Positions 14,699 to 22,076 of a stretch of DNA of 41,293 nt are shown piece by piece. Made by a program: the position numbers and the translations under genes. Under the pieces are notes generated by a model, which saw only the letters and a program-made list of their open reading frames with translations, was not told where the DNA came from and ran no database searches. The stretch is from NCBI RefSeq assembly GCF_017848315.1, contig NZ_JAFKEC010000054.1:1-41293 (forward strand), read 5' to 3'. The stretch's first letter is position 1. Each line of letters starts with the position of its first letter. This stretch comes from Pseudomonas palmensis (GTDB taxonomy: Bacteria > Pseudomonadota > Gammaproteobacteria > Pseudomonadales > Pseudomonadaceae).

Positions 14699-15804
14699 CG
14701 CTGCCCGGAGGCCAACACGGCCGCCTGGGCCTGCTGTTGCTCCAGTGGAAGCCACCACGCGGTACCCCGCTGCGGTTGCACCAGGCTGACCCGCTCCCCC
14801 ATCTGCGGGGTGCTCAGCGGTACCCGTGCGTTGGCCGCCAGGGCCATGATGCGGTCGAAGGGTTCATGCCAGGCGTGGGTGGACAGGTCGAAGGTGCCGT
14901 TGTGGATCGGCAGCAACCAGCGCCCGCGCAGGTCCAGGTGCGCCTGCAGGCTCTGCTCGGGCTGCATGTGCACATTGGGCCAGTTGACGTTGTAGGCGCC
15001 GGTTTCCATCAGGGTCACGTCGAATGGCCCATAGCGTTCGCCGATCTGCCTGAAGCCCTCGAAATAGCCGGTATCGCCGCTGAAGAACAGGCGCAGGTCC
15101 TCATCGAGCACCACCCATGACGCCCACAGGGTGCGGTTGCTGTCGAACAGCCCGCGCCCGGAGAAGTGCTGCGCCGGGGTGGCGACGAACTGGATGCCCG
15201 CAACCTCCGTGGCCTGCCACCAGTCGAGCTGGCGCACCTTGGCCGCAGGCACGCCCCACCCGACCAGGGTGTCGCCCACCCCAAGCGGGGCAAGGAATAC
15301 CTCGGTGCGCTCGGCCAGGGCCAGCACCGCCCGTTCATCCAGATGGTCGTAATGGTCGTGGGACAGTATCACCGCCGTGATCGGCGGCAGTTGCTCCAGC
15401 GCCAGCGGCGGCTGGTGAAAGCGCTGCGGGCCGGCCCACTGCACCGGCGAGGCGCGCTCGGCGAACACCGGGTCGGTGATGAAGAAACGATCGCGCAGCT
15501 TGAGCAGCACCGTGGAATGGCCCAGGCGCCACAGGCTGCGGTCCGGCGCGGCCAGCACCTGGGCCTGGCTCAGGGGGTGCACCGGTATCGGCAGGGTTGG
15601 CCGGGTGTCGGCCGGCTTGCTCAGAAACAGGAACTTGAAACCGATGCGCAGTTTTTTCAGCACCCCGTCGCGGGGCAACTGGGCCTGGTTGCGGTACCGC
15701 CCGTCCTGCTGCAGCGAAGGCTGCGCGGGGGTTTCGGTGGCTTGTGCTGCAAGGGAAGCCATGAATGCAAATACTCCGACTAACCGTTTCAGGTGCATGC
15801 CCAT
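14695..15804 (-). CDS. Metallo-beta-lactamase-fold hydrolase, exported
   Basis: Protein of 369 residues from the ATG at 15804 (or 367 from 15798; an ATG at 15840 is also in frame). A signal peptide is visible (MHLKRLVGVFAFMASLAAQA). The zinc motif H-x-H-x-D-H is intact at H149, H151, D153 and H154 (LSHDHYDHLD). Further ligands are probably in PAQHFSGRG, FSGDTGYFEG and LPIHNGTFDLS. This layout is that of the UlaG/NAPE-PLD-like branch, in which the closest bacterial relatives are described as outer-membrane or periplasmic metal-dependent hydrolases. The substrate is unknown. It is divergent from the diguanylate cyclase gene (112 bases apart). Confidence 0.82.
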   Translation of the reverse strand: MGMHLKRLVGVFAFMASLAAQATETPAQPSLQQDGRYRNQAQLPRDGVLKKLRIGFKFLFLSKPADTRPTLPIPVHPLSQAQVLAAPDRSLWRLGHSTVLLKLRDRFFITDPVFAERASPVQWAGPQRFHQPPLALEQLPPITAVILSHDHYDHLDERAVLALAERTEVFLAPLGVGDTLVGWGVPAAKVRQLDWWQATEVAGIQFVATPAQHFSGRGLFDSNRTLWASWVVLDEDLRLFFSGDTGYFEGFRQIGERYGPFDVTLMETGAYNVNWPNVHMQPEQSLQAHLDLRGRWLLPIHNGTFDLSTHAWHEPFDRIMALAANARVPLSTPQMGERVSLVQPQRGTAWWLPLEQQQAQAAVLASGQR

Positions 15805-15916
15805 TGCCCGTACCAACTGTGAAATGGCCTGCAAGGCCATTCTTGAACAGCCCGGCTTTGTTCAACAATATTCACGCAAATTATGCGATGAACGGCGTCA
15901 GGCAGATCGGCAAATC

Positions 15917-16993
15917 ATGACTCAAATCAGCAACGGCAAGGGACTATCATTTGTCAGAAGAATTTACCTGCCGCGTATCATCGGCTCGGGTATCGGCCTG
16001 TTCAGCGTGCTCTCCGGCGTGCTGCCCCTGCAGCTGCCGTACTGGGTCGTAGCGCTGCTGGTGTTCAACGGGCTGGGCTGGCCGCACCTGGCCTACCAGC
16101 TCGGCCTGCGCTCGCAAGCCCCCTATCGCGCCGAACAGCGCAACCTGATGGTCGACTCGCTGATGGGCGGCTTCTGGGCCGGCACCGTGCAGTTCAACCC
16201 GCTGATCAGCGTCACCATCCTGGCCATGATGGGCATGAACAACGTCGCCGCCGGTGGTCAGCGCCTGTTTGTGCAAGGGCTGCTGGCCATGGGGCTGGGC
16301 ATGGTGGCGGCGGTGGCGCTGTTCGGGCCGAGCCTGCAACTGGACGTCAGCACCCTGCAGGTGTACGCCTGCCTGCCGATGCTGACCCTCTATCCGCTGG
16401 CGCTGGGCTGGGTGTGCTACCGCCTGGCGATCAAGCTGGCCGAGCACAAGCGCAGCCTCAGTGCGCTGAGCCGCACCGACAGCCTCACCGGCCTGTTCAA
16501 CCACGGCTCATGGAAAGACCTGCTGCAACTGCGCTTTCAGCTGTGCCAGCAGGCCCCGGCCCAGGCCGTGATCGCGATCATCGACATCGACCACTTCAAG
16601 ACCATCAACGATGTGTATGGCCATGTGGTGGGTGACTGCGTGCTGCGCCAGCTGAGCGTCGAGCTCAAGCGCAACCTGCGCGAGGACGACGTGCCGGGGC
16701 GCTACGGCGGGGATGAATTCGGCGTGATCCTGCCCGGGTGCAGCCTGGAGCATGCCAGCCAGGTCATGGAGCGCCTGCGCCAGCGGGTCAACGAGTACCG
16801 CAACGAGCAGCTCCCGCAATTGCGCATCAGCCTGAGCATCGGCCTGGCCAGCTTCCAGCCAGGCTTCGCAGACTCCATGGTGTGGCTGAACGAGGCGGAC
16901 AAGGCGCTGTATGCGGCCAAGCAGAGTGGCCGCAACAAGGTCAATGTGGCCCGCAGCGAGGTGGTGCCGCTGCGCCTGGCCTACCCGGACTGA
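15917..16993 (+). CDS. MASE2-GGDEF diguanylate cyclase
   Basis: Membrane-bound enzyme that makes cyclic di-GMP from two GTP. 358 residues. The N-terminal MASE2 domain (about 10-175) has several membrane helices and the RRIYLPRIIGSGIG entry typical of AdrA/DgcC proteins. The GGDEF domain follows: SRTDSLTGLFNHGSW, AIIDIDHFKTINDVYGH, then the active site GGDEF at 264-268. An intact RxxD inhibitory site (R255-E-D-D258) lies five residues before it, so product inhibition is expected. The ATG at 15917 is chosen because the MASE2 domain starts just after it; the frame runs further upstream only through the neighbouring gene's complement. The ribosome site is weak. Confidence 0.9.
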   Translation: MTQISNGKGLSFVRRIYLPRIIGSGIGLFSVLSGVLPLQLPYWVVALLVFNGLGWPHLAYQLGLRSQAPYRAEQRNLMVDSLMGGFWAGTVQFNPLISVTILAMMGMNNVAAGGQRLFVQGLLAMGLGMVAAVALFGPSLQLDVSTLQVYACLPMLTLYPLALGWVCYRLAIKLAEHKRSLSALSRTDSLTGLFNHGSWKDLLQLRFQLCQQAPAQAVIAIIDIDHFKTINDVYGHVVGDCVLRQLSVELKRNLREDDVPGRYGGDEFGVILPGCSLEHASQVMERLRQRVNEYRNEQLPQLRISLSIGLASFQPGFADSMVWLNEADKALYAAKQSGRNKVNVARSEVVPLRLAYPD

Positions 16994-17064
16994 AATGCAG
17001 GCACCACGTTCCGGCGCCTTCGTCGGCATGGCCGGCTCCTGCAGCTAGGGCTTGCGGCCCTGTG

Positions 17065-17388
17065 TCACGCCCGCAAGCGGCGCTGGGCCGCGATCTCCGG
17101 CAGGTCGTTGCGACGCAGGTACACCCGCAACGGCTCGGTGATGTTCAACCGCTCGTCGACATTCTGCGCCAGCAGCACCTCGATCAGTTCGCGGCGCAAG
17201 GTCATCACCTCGCCGCCGCTCGCCTGCCACACGAATTCATGGCTGGGGATGATGCTGTCGTCGGCCACGTCCATGCCGAACGAGTCTTCGCTGAAGCGCA
17301 CGATATGCCGGCCCAGCTTGTGGTTGAAGCCTACGAAGCCCTTGAGCTGGTCGGCCGCGGCGCAGATATCCTGGGAAGTGATGTGCAT
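17065..17388 (-). CDS. Conserved hypothetical protein
   Basis: Protein of 107 residues, starting at the ATG preceded by TGAGG (GTGAGGTTTGACATG). Soluble, with no signal peptide or membrane segment. Recognisable stretches are ADQLKGFVGFNHKLGRHIVRFSEDSFGMDVADDSI and FVWQASGGEVMTLRRELIEVLL. The last half resembles a short helical domain. I do not recognise the family. It is a single gene between the diguanylate cyclase and the GAF kinase; an inverted repeat GCTTGCGG/CCGCAAGC (17049-17077) overlaps its 3' end and may end its transcript. Confidence 0.65.
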   Translation of the reverse strand: MHITSQDICAAADQLKGFVGFNHKLGRHIVRFSEDSFGMDVADDSIIPSHEFVWQASGGEVMTLRRELIEVLLAQNVDERLNITEPLRVYLRRNDLPEIAAQRRLRA

Positions 17389-17580
17389 GTCAAACCTCAC
17401 TGAAGCATCGTCGAAGATGCGGGGTGAATGGAATTGGCACGCGGGGCGGGTCGTCTGCGGCCCTCTCTGACGGAGAAGCTCGACAGGCAGAGGTTACTAA
17501 AAACCCGCCTGCGCCTGACACCCTTTTTTTCGCTAAACTGCCAGACATCCTCACCTTGCCGCCAGCCACGTGGACGTTCC

Positions 17581-18795
17581 ATGAGTACTGCCATCACCGC
17601 CGACCTTGCCACGATTGCGCGGATCAACGCCGTGCCGGCCATCCTCCAGGTGATCTGCGAAACCACCGGCATGCGCTTTGCGGCCGTGGCCCGTGTCACC
17701 GAGAACAACTGGACCGCCTGCGCCGTGCTCGACAACCTGGGCTTTGGCCTGGGAGTGGGCGGCGAGCTGGACGTGGCCACCACGCTATGCCACGAGATTC
17801 GCGGCAGCCACCAGACCATCGTGATCGACAAGGCCAGCGAGGACGCCCGCTACTGCCACCACCCCACCCCGCGCCTGTACCGCTTCGAAAGCTATATCTC
17901 GGTGCCGGTGTTCCGTACCAACGGCAGCTTTTTCGGCACCATCTGCGCGCTCGATCCGGCCCCGGCCGCCCTCACCGGCAGCGCCATCCAGCCGATGATG
18001 GAGTCCTTCGCGCGGCTGTTGACGATCCAGATCGAGAGCGAGGAAGCCGCCCAGCAGACCGAGGCGGCGCTGAAGAAGGAGCTGGCCATCGCCGAGCTGC
18101 GCGAACAGTTCATCGCGGTGCTCGGCCACGACCTGCGCAACCCGCTGTTCGCCATCACCGCCGGCGCCGAGCTGCTGGTCAAGCGCCTGAGCGATGCACG
18201 CTCGCGAACCATCGCCGAGCACATCCTCGCCTCCGGACGCCGTGCCACCGAACTGGTGCGCGATGTGCTGGACTTCGCCCGCGGGCGCCTGGGCAACGGC
18301 ATCATGGTGAACATCCAGCCCTGCCCCGACCTGGACACCGCCCTGCGTCAGGTGGCCTCCGAGCTGCAACGGGTCTACCCGCAGCGGGTGATACGCCTGC
18401 ATATCGATGACCTCAGCGGCATGTGCTGCGACCGCGAGCGGATCACCCAGCTGCTCTCCAACCTGCTGGCCAACGCCCTGAACCATGGCGACGCCAACAG
18501 CCCGGTAGATGTATCGGCGCGTATCGAGCAGCAGGTGTTCACCCTGGGCGTGCACAACCAGGGCGCGCCGATTGCCCCGGCGGTGATGGCGCAACTGTTC
18601 CAGCCGTTTTCGCGCCCGCTCGACGGCACCCCGCAAAGCGGCCTGGGGCTGGGCCTGTACATCGCCAACCAGATTGCCCTGGCCCATGGCGGGCGCATGG
18701 AAGTGGTGTCCAGCCGCGAGGCCGGCACGCTGTTCAGCCTGCGTCTGCCACTGGATCGAGTTGCCCCGTCAGAACCTGCTCCAGCCACCCCATGA
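17581..18795 (+). CDS. GAF-domain sensor histidine kinase
   Basis: Soluble histidine kinase of 404 residues. A GAF sensor domain covers about 10-155 (CAVLDNLGFGLGVGGEL, YISVPVFRTNGSFFGTICALDP). It is followed by a coiled linker (about 152-175) and the dimerisation box EQFIAVLGHDLRNPLFAI with H183. The ATPase domain has LLSNLLANALNHGD, then GLGLGLYIANQIALAHGG. A typical DxGxG box is replaced by HNQGAPI. No receiver domain or adjacent response regulator exists, so the partner is elsewhere. The GAF fold suggests a small ligand, redox or light input; a chromophore cysteine is not evident. The last 62 bases overlap the 3' end of the convergent LysR gene. Confidence 0.87.
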   Translation: MSTAITADLATIARINAVPAILQVICETTGMRFAAVARVTENNWTACAVLDNLGFGLGVGGELDVATTLCHEIRGSHQTIVIDKASEDARYCHHPTPRLYRFESYISVPVFRTNGSFFGTICALDPAPAALTGSAIQPMMESFARLLTIQIESEEAAQQTEAALKKELAIAELREQFIAVLGHDLRNPLFAITAGAELLVKRLSDARSRTIAEHILASGRRATELVRDVLDFARGRLGNGIMVNIQPCPDLDTALRQVASELQRVYPQRVIRLHIDDLSGMCCDRERITQLLSNLLANALNHGDANSPVDVSARIEQQVFTLGVHNQGAPIAPAVMAQLFQPFSRPLDGTPQSGLGLGLYIANQIALAHGGRMEVVSSREAGTLFSLRLPLDRVAPSEPAPATP

Positions 18796-19651
18796 ACGCC
18801 GCCACCCGCAATGGCAGGTGTACCTGCCGAGCGAACAGCAATGACACCGGCATCGGCTCGGGCACCTGCTGGTCCAGCACGCTGACCAGTTGCCCGCTCT
18901 CCAGGTACTCGCGCACACCGGCAAAGGGCGCCTGGATGATGCCCAACCCGGCCAGGCAGGCGCTTTCGTAGGCATCGGTATTGTTCACCGTGACTGCACC
19001 GCCCATGGGCTGATACCGCGTCGTGGCGCCCTGTCGGTACTCGAACCCCGGGCAGCGCGCCCCCAGGTTCTGTATGTAGTGGATCAACTGGTGGTCGCGC
19101 AGGGCCTCCAGCCGTGTCGGCACCCCCATGCGCTGCAGGTAGGCAGGGCTGGCGCAGTTGACCATGCGCAGGCTGCCCAGGGGCCGGGCGACCAGCGCAA
19201 GGTCGCTGAGCGCACCGATGCGCAGCACGCAGTCGAAGCCCTCGCGCACCAGGTCGACCTGGCGATCGGTGCAACTGATCTCCAGCGCCAGCCCCGGGTG
19301 CTGCTGCATGAACGCCGGCAAGGCCGGCAGAATGATGCGCCGTGCCATCAGCGTCGGCAGGTCGATGCGCAGGCGACCGTGCAACTGGGCCGGGTCTGGC
19401 CGAAACAGCCCTTCGAGCTCGTCCATTCGCGAAAGCAGGTCTTTGCTACGCTCGTACAGTTGCAGGCCATCCTGGGTGGCCTGTACACGCCGCGTGGTGC
19501 GGTTGAGCAGGCGCGTGCCCAGGTGCCTCTCAAGCAGGCGCACCTGTTCCGAGACGGTAGAACGCGGCAGCCCCAGGCTCTCACCGGCCAGGGTGAAGCT
19601 CGACAGTTCGGCAACCCGCACAAAGGTGCGCAACAGCTCCAGCGTGTTCAT
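18734..19651 (-). CDS. LysR-family transcriptional regulator
   Basis: Regulator of 305 residues with an N-terminal winged helix (TFVRVAELSSFTLAGESLGLPRSTVSEQVRLLERHLGTRLLNRTTR) and a periplasmic-binding-like effector domain (about 90-300). The ATG at 19651 follows GGAGGGG, an excellent ribosome site. Divergent from the short-chain dehydrogenase (114 bases), which LysR proteins typically control. An AATCC-AGC-GGATT palindrome in the gap is a plausible binding site. Its inducer is unknown. Confidence 0.88.
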   Translation of the reverse strand: MNTLELLRTFVRVAELSSFTLAGESLGLPRSTVSEQVRLLERHLGTRLLNRTTRRVQATQDGLQLYERSKDLLSRMDELEGLFRPDPAQLHGRLRIDLPTLMARRIILPALPAFMQQHPGLALEISCTDRQVDLVREGFDCVLRIGALSDLALVARPLGSLRMVNCASPAYLQRMGVPTRLEALRDHQLIHYIQNLGARCPGFEYRQGATTRYQPMGGAVTVNNTDAYESACLAGLGIIQAPFAGVREYLESGQLVSVLDQQVPEPMPVSLLFARQVHLPLRVAAFMGWLEQVLTGQLDPVADAG

Positions 19652-19692
19652 CCAGCCCCTCCATTGTTCGACCCTGCCGAACAGTATTTCCG

Positions 19693-19705
19693 AATCCAGC
19701 GGATT
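19693..19705. promoter_or_regulatory. Palindrome in the LysR-SDR gap
   Basis: AATCC and GGATT form perfect arms around AGC. The site lies 42 bases from the LysR start codon and 61 bases from the dehydrogenase start. It is a candidate operator for the LysR protein, although it is not a classical T-N11-A site. Confidence 0.4.
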
Positions 19706-19765
19706 TATCAGTACCGGAGCGACCAATAGACTGTGCTCGACTTCAGCCACCCCGAGGAACCGACC

Positions 19766-20524
19766 ATGACCCGCAAGATCGCACTGATTACCGGCGCCAG
19801 CCGTGGCCTGGGCAGGAACACCGCGTTGCACCTGGCAGCCCAGGGCATCGACATCATCGGCACCTACCACAGCAAGGCCGACGAGGCCCACGCGCTGGTG
19901 GCCGAGCTTGAGCAAAAAGGCGTGCGCGCCACCATGTTGCAACTGGACGTGAGCAACAGCGCCAGCTTCGAGGCGTTCGCCGCCACCCTCGATGACACCT
20001 TGCAGCGTACCTTCGGCCGTCGGCAGTTCGACTTTCTGGTGAACAACGCCGGCATCGGCATCAACGCAAGCTTCAGCGAAACCACCGAAGCGCAGTTCGA
20101 TACCCTGCTCAACATCCAGCTCAAGGGCCCGTTCTTTCTCACCCAGCGGCTGCTGCCGCTGCTTGCCGACCAGGGCCGCATCGTCAACATCTCCACCGGG
20201 CTGACCCGCTTCGCCCTGCCCGGCTTTGCCGCCTACGCGGCGATGAAGGGGGCGATGGAGGTGCTGACCCGCTACCAGGCCAAGGAGCTCGGTGCGCGTG
20301 GCATTCGCGTGAACATCCTGGCCCCCGGTGCCATCGAGACCGACTTTGGTGGCGGTGTGGTGCGCGACAATGACCAGGTGAACGGCTTTATCGCCAGCAA
20401 CACCGCCTTGGGCCGCGTCGGCCTGCCGGATGATATCGGCGCGGCGGTGGCTGTGCTGCTCGGCGACGGTGGCAGCTGGATCAACGGCCAGCGGGTGGAG
20501 GTGTCGGGCGGGATGTTCCTCTGA
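19766..20524 (+). CDS. Short-chain dehydrogenase/reductase
   Basis: NAD(P)-dependent oxidoreductase of the classical SDR family, 252 residues. The cofactor motif is TGASRGLG (9-16), followed by NNAG (93-96). The catalytic residues are S143, Y157 and K161 (YAAMK). Typical 3-oxoacyl reductase-like C-terminal features are RVNILAPGAIETDFGGG and WINGQRVEVSGGM. The ATG at 19766 follows GAGGAA by 6 bases. It is divergent from the LysR gene, which probably regulates it. Substrate unknown. Confidence 0.9.
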   Translation: MTRKIALITGASRGLGRNTALHLAAQGIDIIGTYHSKADEAHALVAELEQKGVRATMLQLDVSNSASFEAFAATLDDTLQRTFGRRQFDFLVNNAGIGINASFSETTEAQFDTLLNIQLKGPFFLTQRLLPLLADQGRIVNISTGLTRFALPGFAAYAAMKGAMEVLTRYQAKELGARGIRVNILAPGAIETDFGGGVVRDNDQVNGFIASNTALGRVGLPDDIGAAVAVLLGDGGSWINGQRVEVSGGMFL

Positions 20525-20528
20525 AACC

Positions 20529-20948
20529 TCAGAGGTGCCTGTACAGCTCGGTGAGGCGGTCCAGCGCGGCCTGCACGAAGTCCTCGGGCAGGTCCTGGAT
20601 CAATCGCGACGGGGCCTCGAACAGGTCCTCGCCGTGCGCTGCCTCAAGCGCCTCGAGCACCTCCATGCGCGCGTCACGACGCTCGGGATAGTGCGGGCCG
20701 AACAGCGCCAGGGCATCACCGAACGCCTTGGCAGTGACCGGCATGTGCAGGGCATGCAGGCCGCGCAAGGCGATCAGGGCCTGGTCGCCGGCACTGTTCC
20801 AGAAATACTGGTCCAGCCGCCCGTTCATGGTTTCGGCCTCCAGCCACCACAGCGCGATGGCTTCCTGCTCCTGCGCCAGCAAGGTGTCGAAACCGTGACC
20901 CCAGCGTGCTTCGAGTTGCGCCCAGGTAGGGCTGTTGGTGATGCTCAT
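20529..20948 (-). CDS. DMP19-like (DUF4375) protein
   Basis: Soluble protein of 139 residues. The segment AIALWWLEAETMNGRLDQYFWNSAGDQA matches the pattern of the DMP19/DUF4375 family, E-x-x-NGG-x-x-QYF-x-N. DMP19 from Neisseria is a DNA-mimic protein that inhibits a transcription factor; whether this protein mimics DNA is unknown, but it is acidic. It is convergent with the dehydrogenase (4 bases between stops) and divergent from nothing: the next gene upstream is the efflux adaptor on the same strand, whose 3' end lies 52 bases away. Confidence 0.65.
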   Translation of the reverse strand: MSITNSPTWAQLEARWGHGFDTLLAQEQEAIALWWLEAETMNGRLDQYFWNSAGDQALIALRGLHALHMPVTAKAFGDALALFGPHYPERRDARMEVLEALEAAHGEDLFEAPSRLIQDLPEDFVQAALDRLTELYRHL

Positions 20949-21000
20949 GTACTTCCCTCGCCCACGTGCCGAATCGATGGGCGCGATTATAGGCGCCGCC

Positions 21001-21858
21001 TCAGTCCTCGCGCACCTGCACGCTGGCGGTCATGCCTGCACTGAGGTTGACCCCCGCCGGCACCTCGTCGAGCCGGATGCGCACCGGAATGCGCTGGGCC
21101 AGGCGCACCCAGTTGAAGGTCGGCTCCACTTCGGCCAGCAACTGGCTGTCGGGGGTGGCGTTGCGATCGGTGATGCCGCGGCTGATGCTCTGCACATGGC
21201 CCTGCATCGGCTCGCCGGCGCTCATCAGCCACACCTTGACCGGCGCACCGACCTTGATGCGCGGCAGCTTGGTTTCTTCGAAATAGGCCTGCACATAGAA
21301 GGTCGAGTCGTCCACCAGCGCCATCACCGGCTGCCCGGCATTCACATAATTGCCCTCGGCCAGGCGCAGGTTGGTGATGTGCCCGTCCCGCGGTGCCTTG
21401 ACCTGGCTGCGCGCCAGGTTGAGCGCGGCCACCTTGACCTCGGCCAGGGCCTGGCGCAGCTCGCCACGGGCCACGGCGGCGTTGATCTGGGCATTTTCGC
21501 GCAGCTCGGCGCTGATCGCCTGCGGGCCCAGTGCAGCGCGGCGCGAGGCCTCGTGTTCGCGCAGGCGCAGTTGCTGCTGGCGGGTCTCGGCCACGGCATT
21601 GGCTTTTTCCAGCGCAGCCTCGAAGCGGTCCTTGTCGATGGACATCAGCAAATCCCCCGCCTTGACCTCCTGGTTGTCGTGCACCTTGAGCTCGCGCACC
21701 CAGCCCGACACATCCGGGGCGACGATCACCACGTCGGCGCGGATCTTCGCGTCGCGGGTCCAGGGGGTGAGCATGTAGTAACGCCACAGTTCGAGGCCGG
21801 CGAACACCGCCACCACCACCAGGCACAGGGTTACGGCAACACGCACATAGGTACGCAT
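21001..21858 (-). CDS. HlyD/AaeA-family efflux adaptor
   Basis: Periplasmic membrane-fusion subunit of 285 residues. One N-terminal membrane helix (VRVAVTLCLVVVAVFAGLELW) is followed by the biotinyl-lipoyl-like motif VSGWVRELKVHDNQEVKAGDLLMSID. A short coiled region, a second lipoyl half (SQVKAPRDGHITNLRLAEGNYVNAGQPVMALVDD) and a beta-barrel domain come next. This compact form is characteristic of AaeA/YdhJ adaptors that work with FUSC proteins. The ATG at 21858 follows AAGGAG by 8 bases; the ORF's longer start at 21912 is rejected. It is the last gene of the three-gene efflux operon. Confidence 0.9.
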   Translation of the reverse strand: MRTYVRVAVTLCLVVVAVFAGLELWRYYMLTPWTRDAKIRADVVIVAPDVSGWVRELKVHDNQEVKAGDLLMSIDKDRFEAALEKANAVAETRQQQLRLREHEASRRAALGPQAISAELRENAQINAAVARGELRQALAEVKVAALNLARSQVKAPRDGHITNLRLAEGNYVNAGQPVMALVDDSTFYVQAYFEETKLPRIKVGAPVKVWLMSAGEPMQGHVQSISRGITDRNATPDSQLLAEVEPTFNWVRLAQRIPVRIRLDEVPAGVNLSAGMTASVQVRED

Positions 21859-21869
21859 GGTCAAACTCC

Positions 21870-22076
21870 TTACAGGGGCCCCAGTACGCGGGTGACCAGG
21901 GCCAGAATACAAACGAACAGTGCAGTGTCGAACAGGGCTTCATGCCACACCCAGCGCCCCAGCGGGGTCAGACGCAGCAGCAGCCGCACCGCGAAGGTCA
22001 GCAGCAGCGCCAGCACCGCATAGATCAGAAACGGGCTGAGCAGTACCCCGCCCATTGCCCACTCACGCAACCCCAT
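21870..22076 (-). CDS. DUF1656 (AaeX-like) small membrane protein
   Basis: Membrane protein of 68 residues with two hydrophobic segments (SPFLIYAVLALLLTFAV and HEALFDTALFVCILALV). This is the DUF1656/AaeX family that always accompanies FUSC and HlyD genes. The ATG at 22076 follows AGGAGG by 6 bases and overlaps the FUSC stop by 14 bases. Eleven bases separate it from the adaptor gene. The role in the pump is not established. Confidence 0.85.
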   Translation of the reverse strand: MGLREWAMGGVLLSPFLIYAVLALLLTFAVRLLLRLTPLGRWVWHEALFDTALFVCILALVTRVLGPL

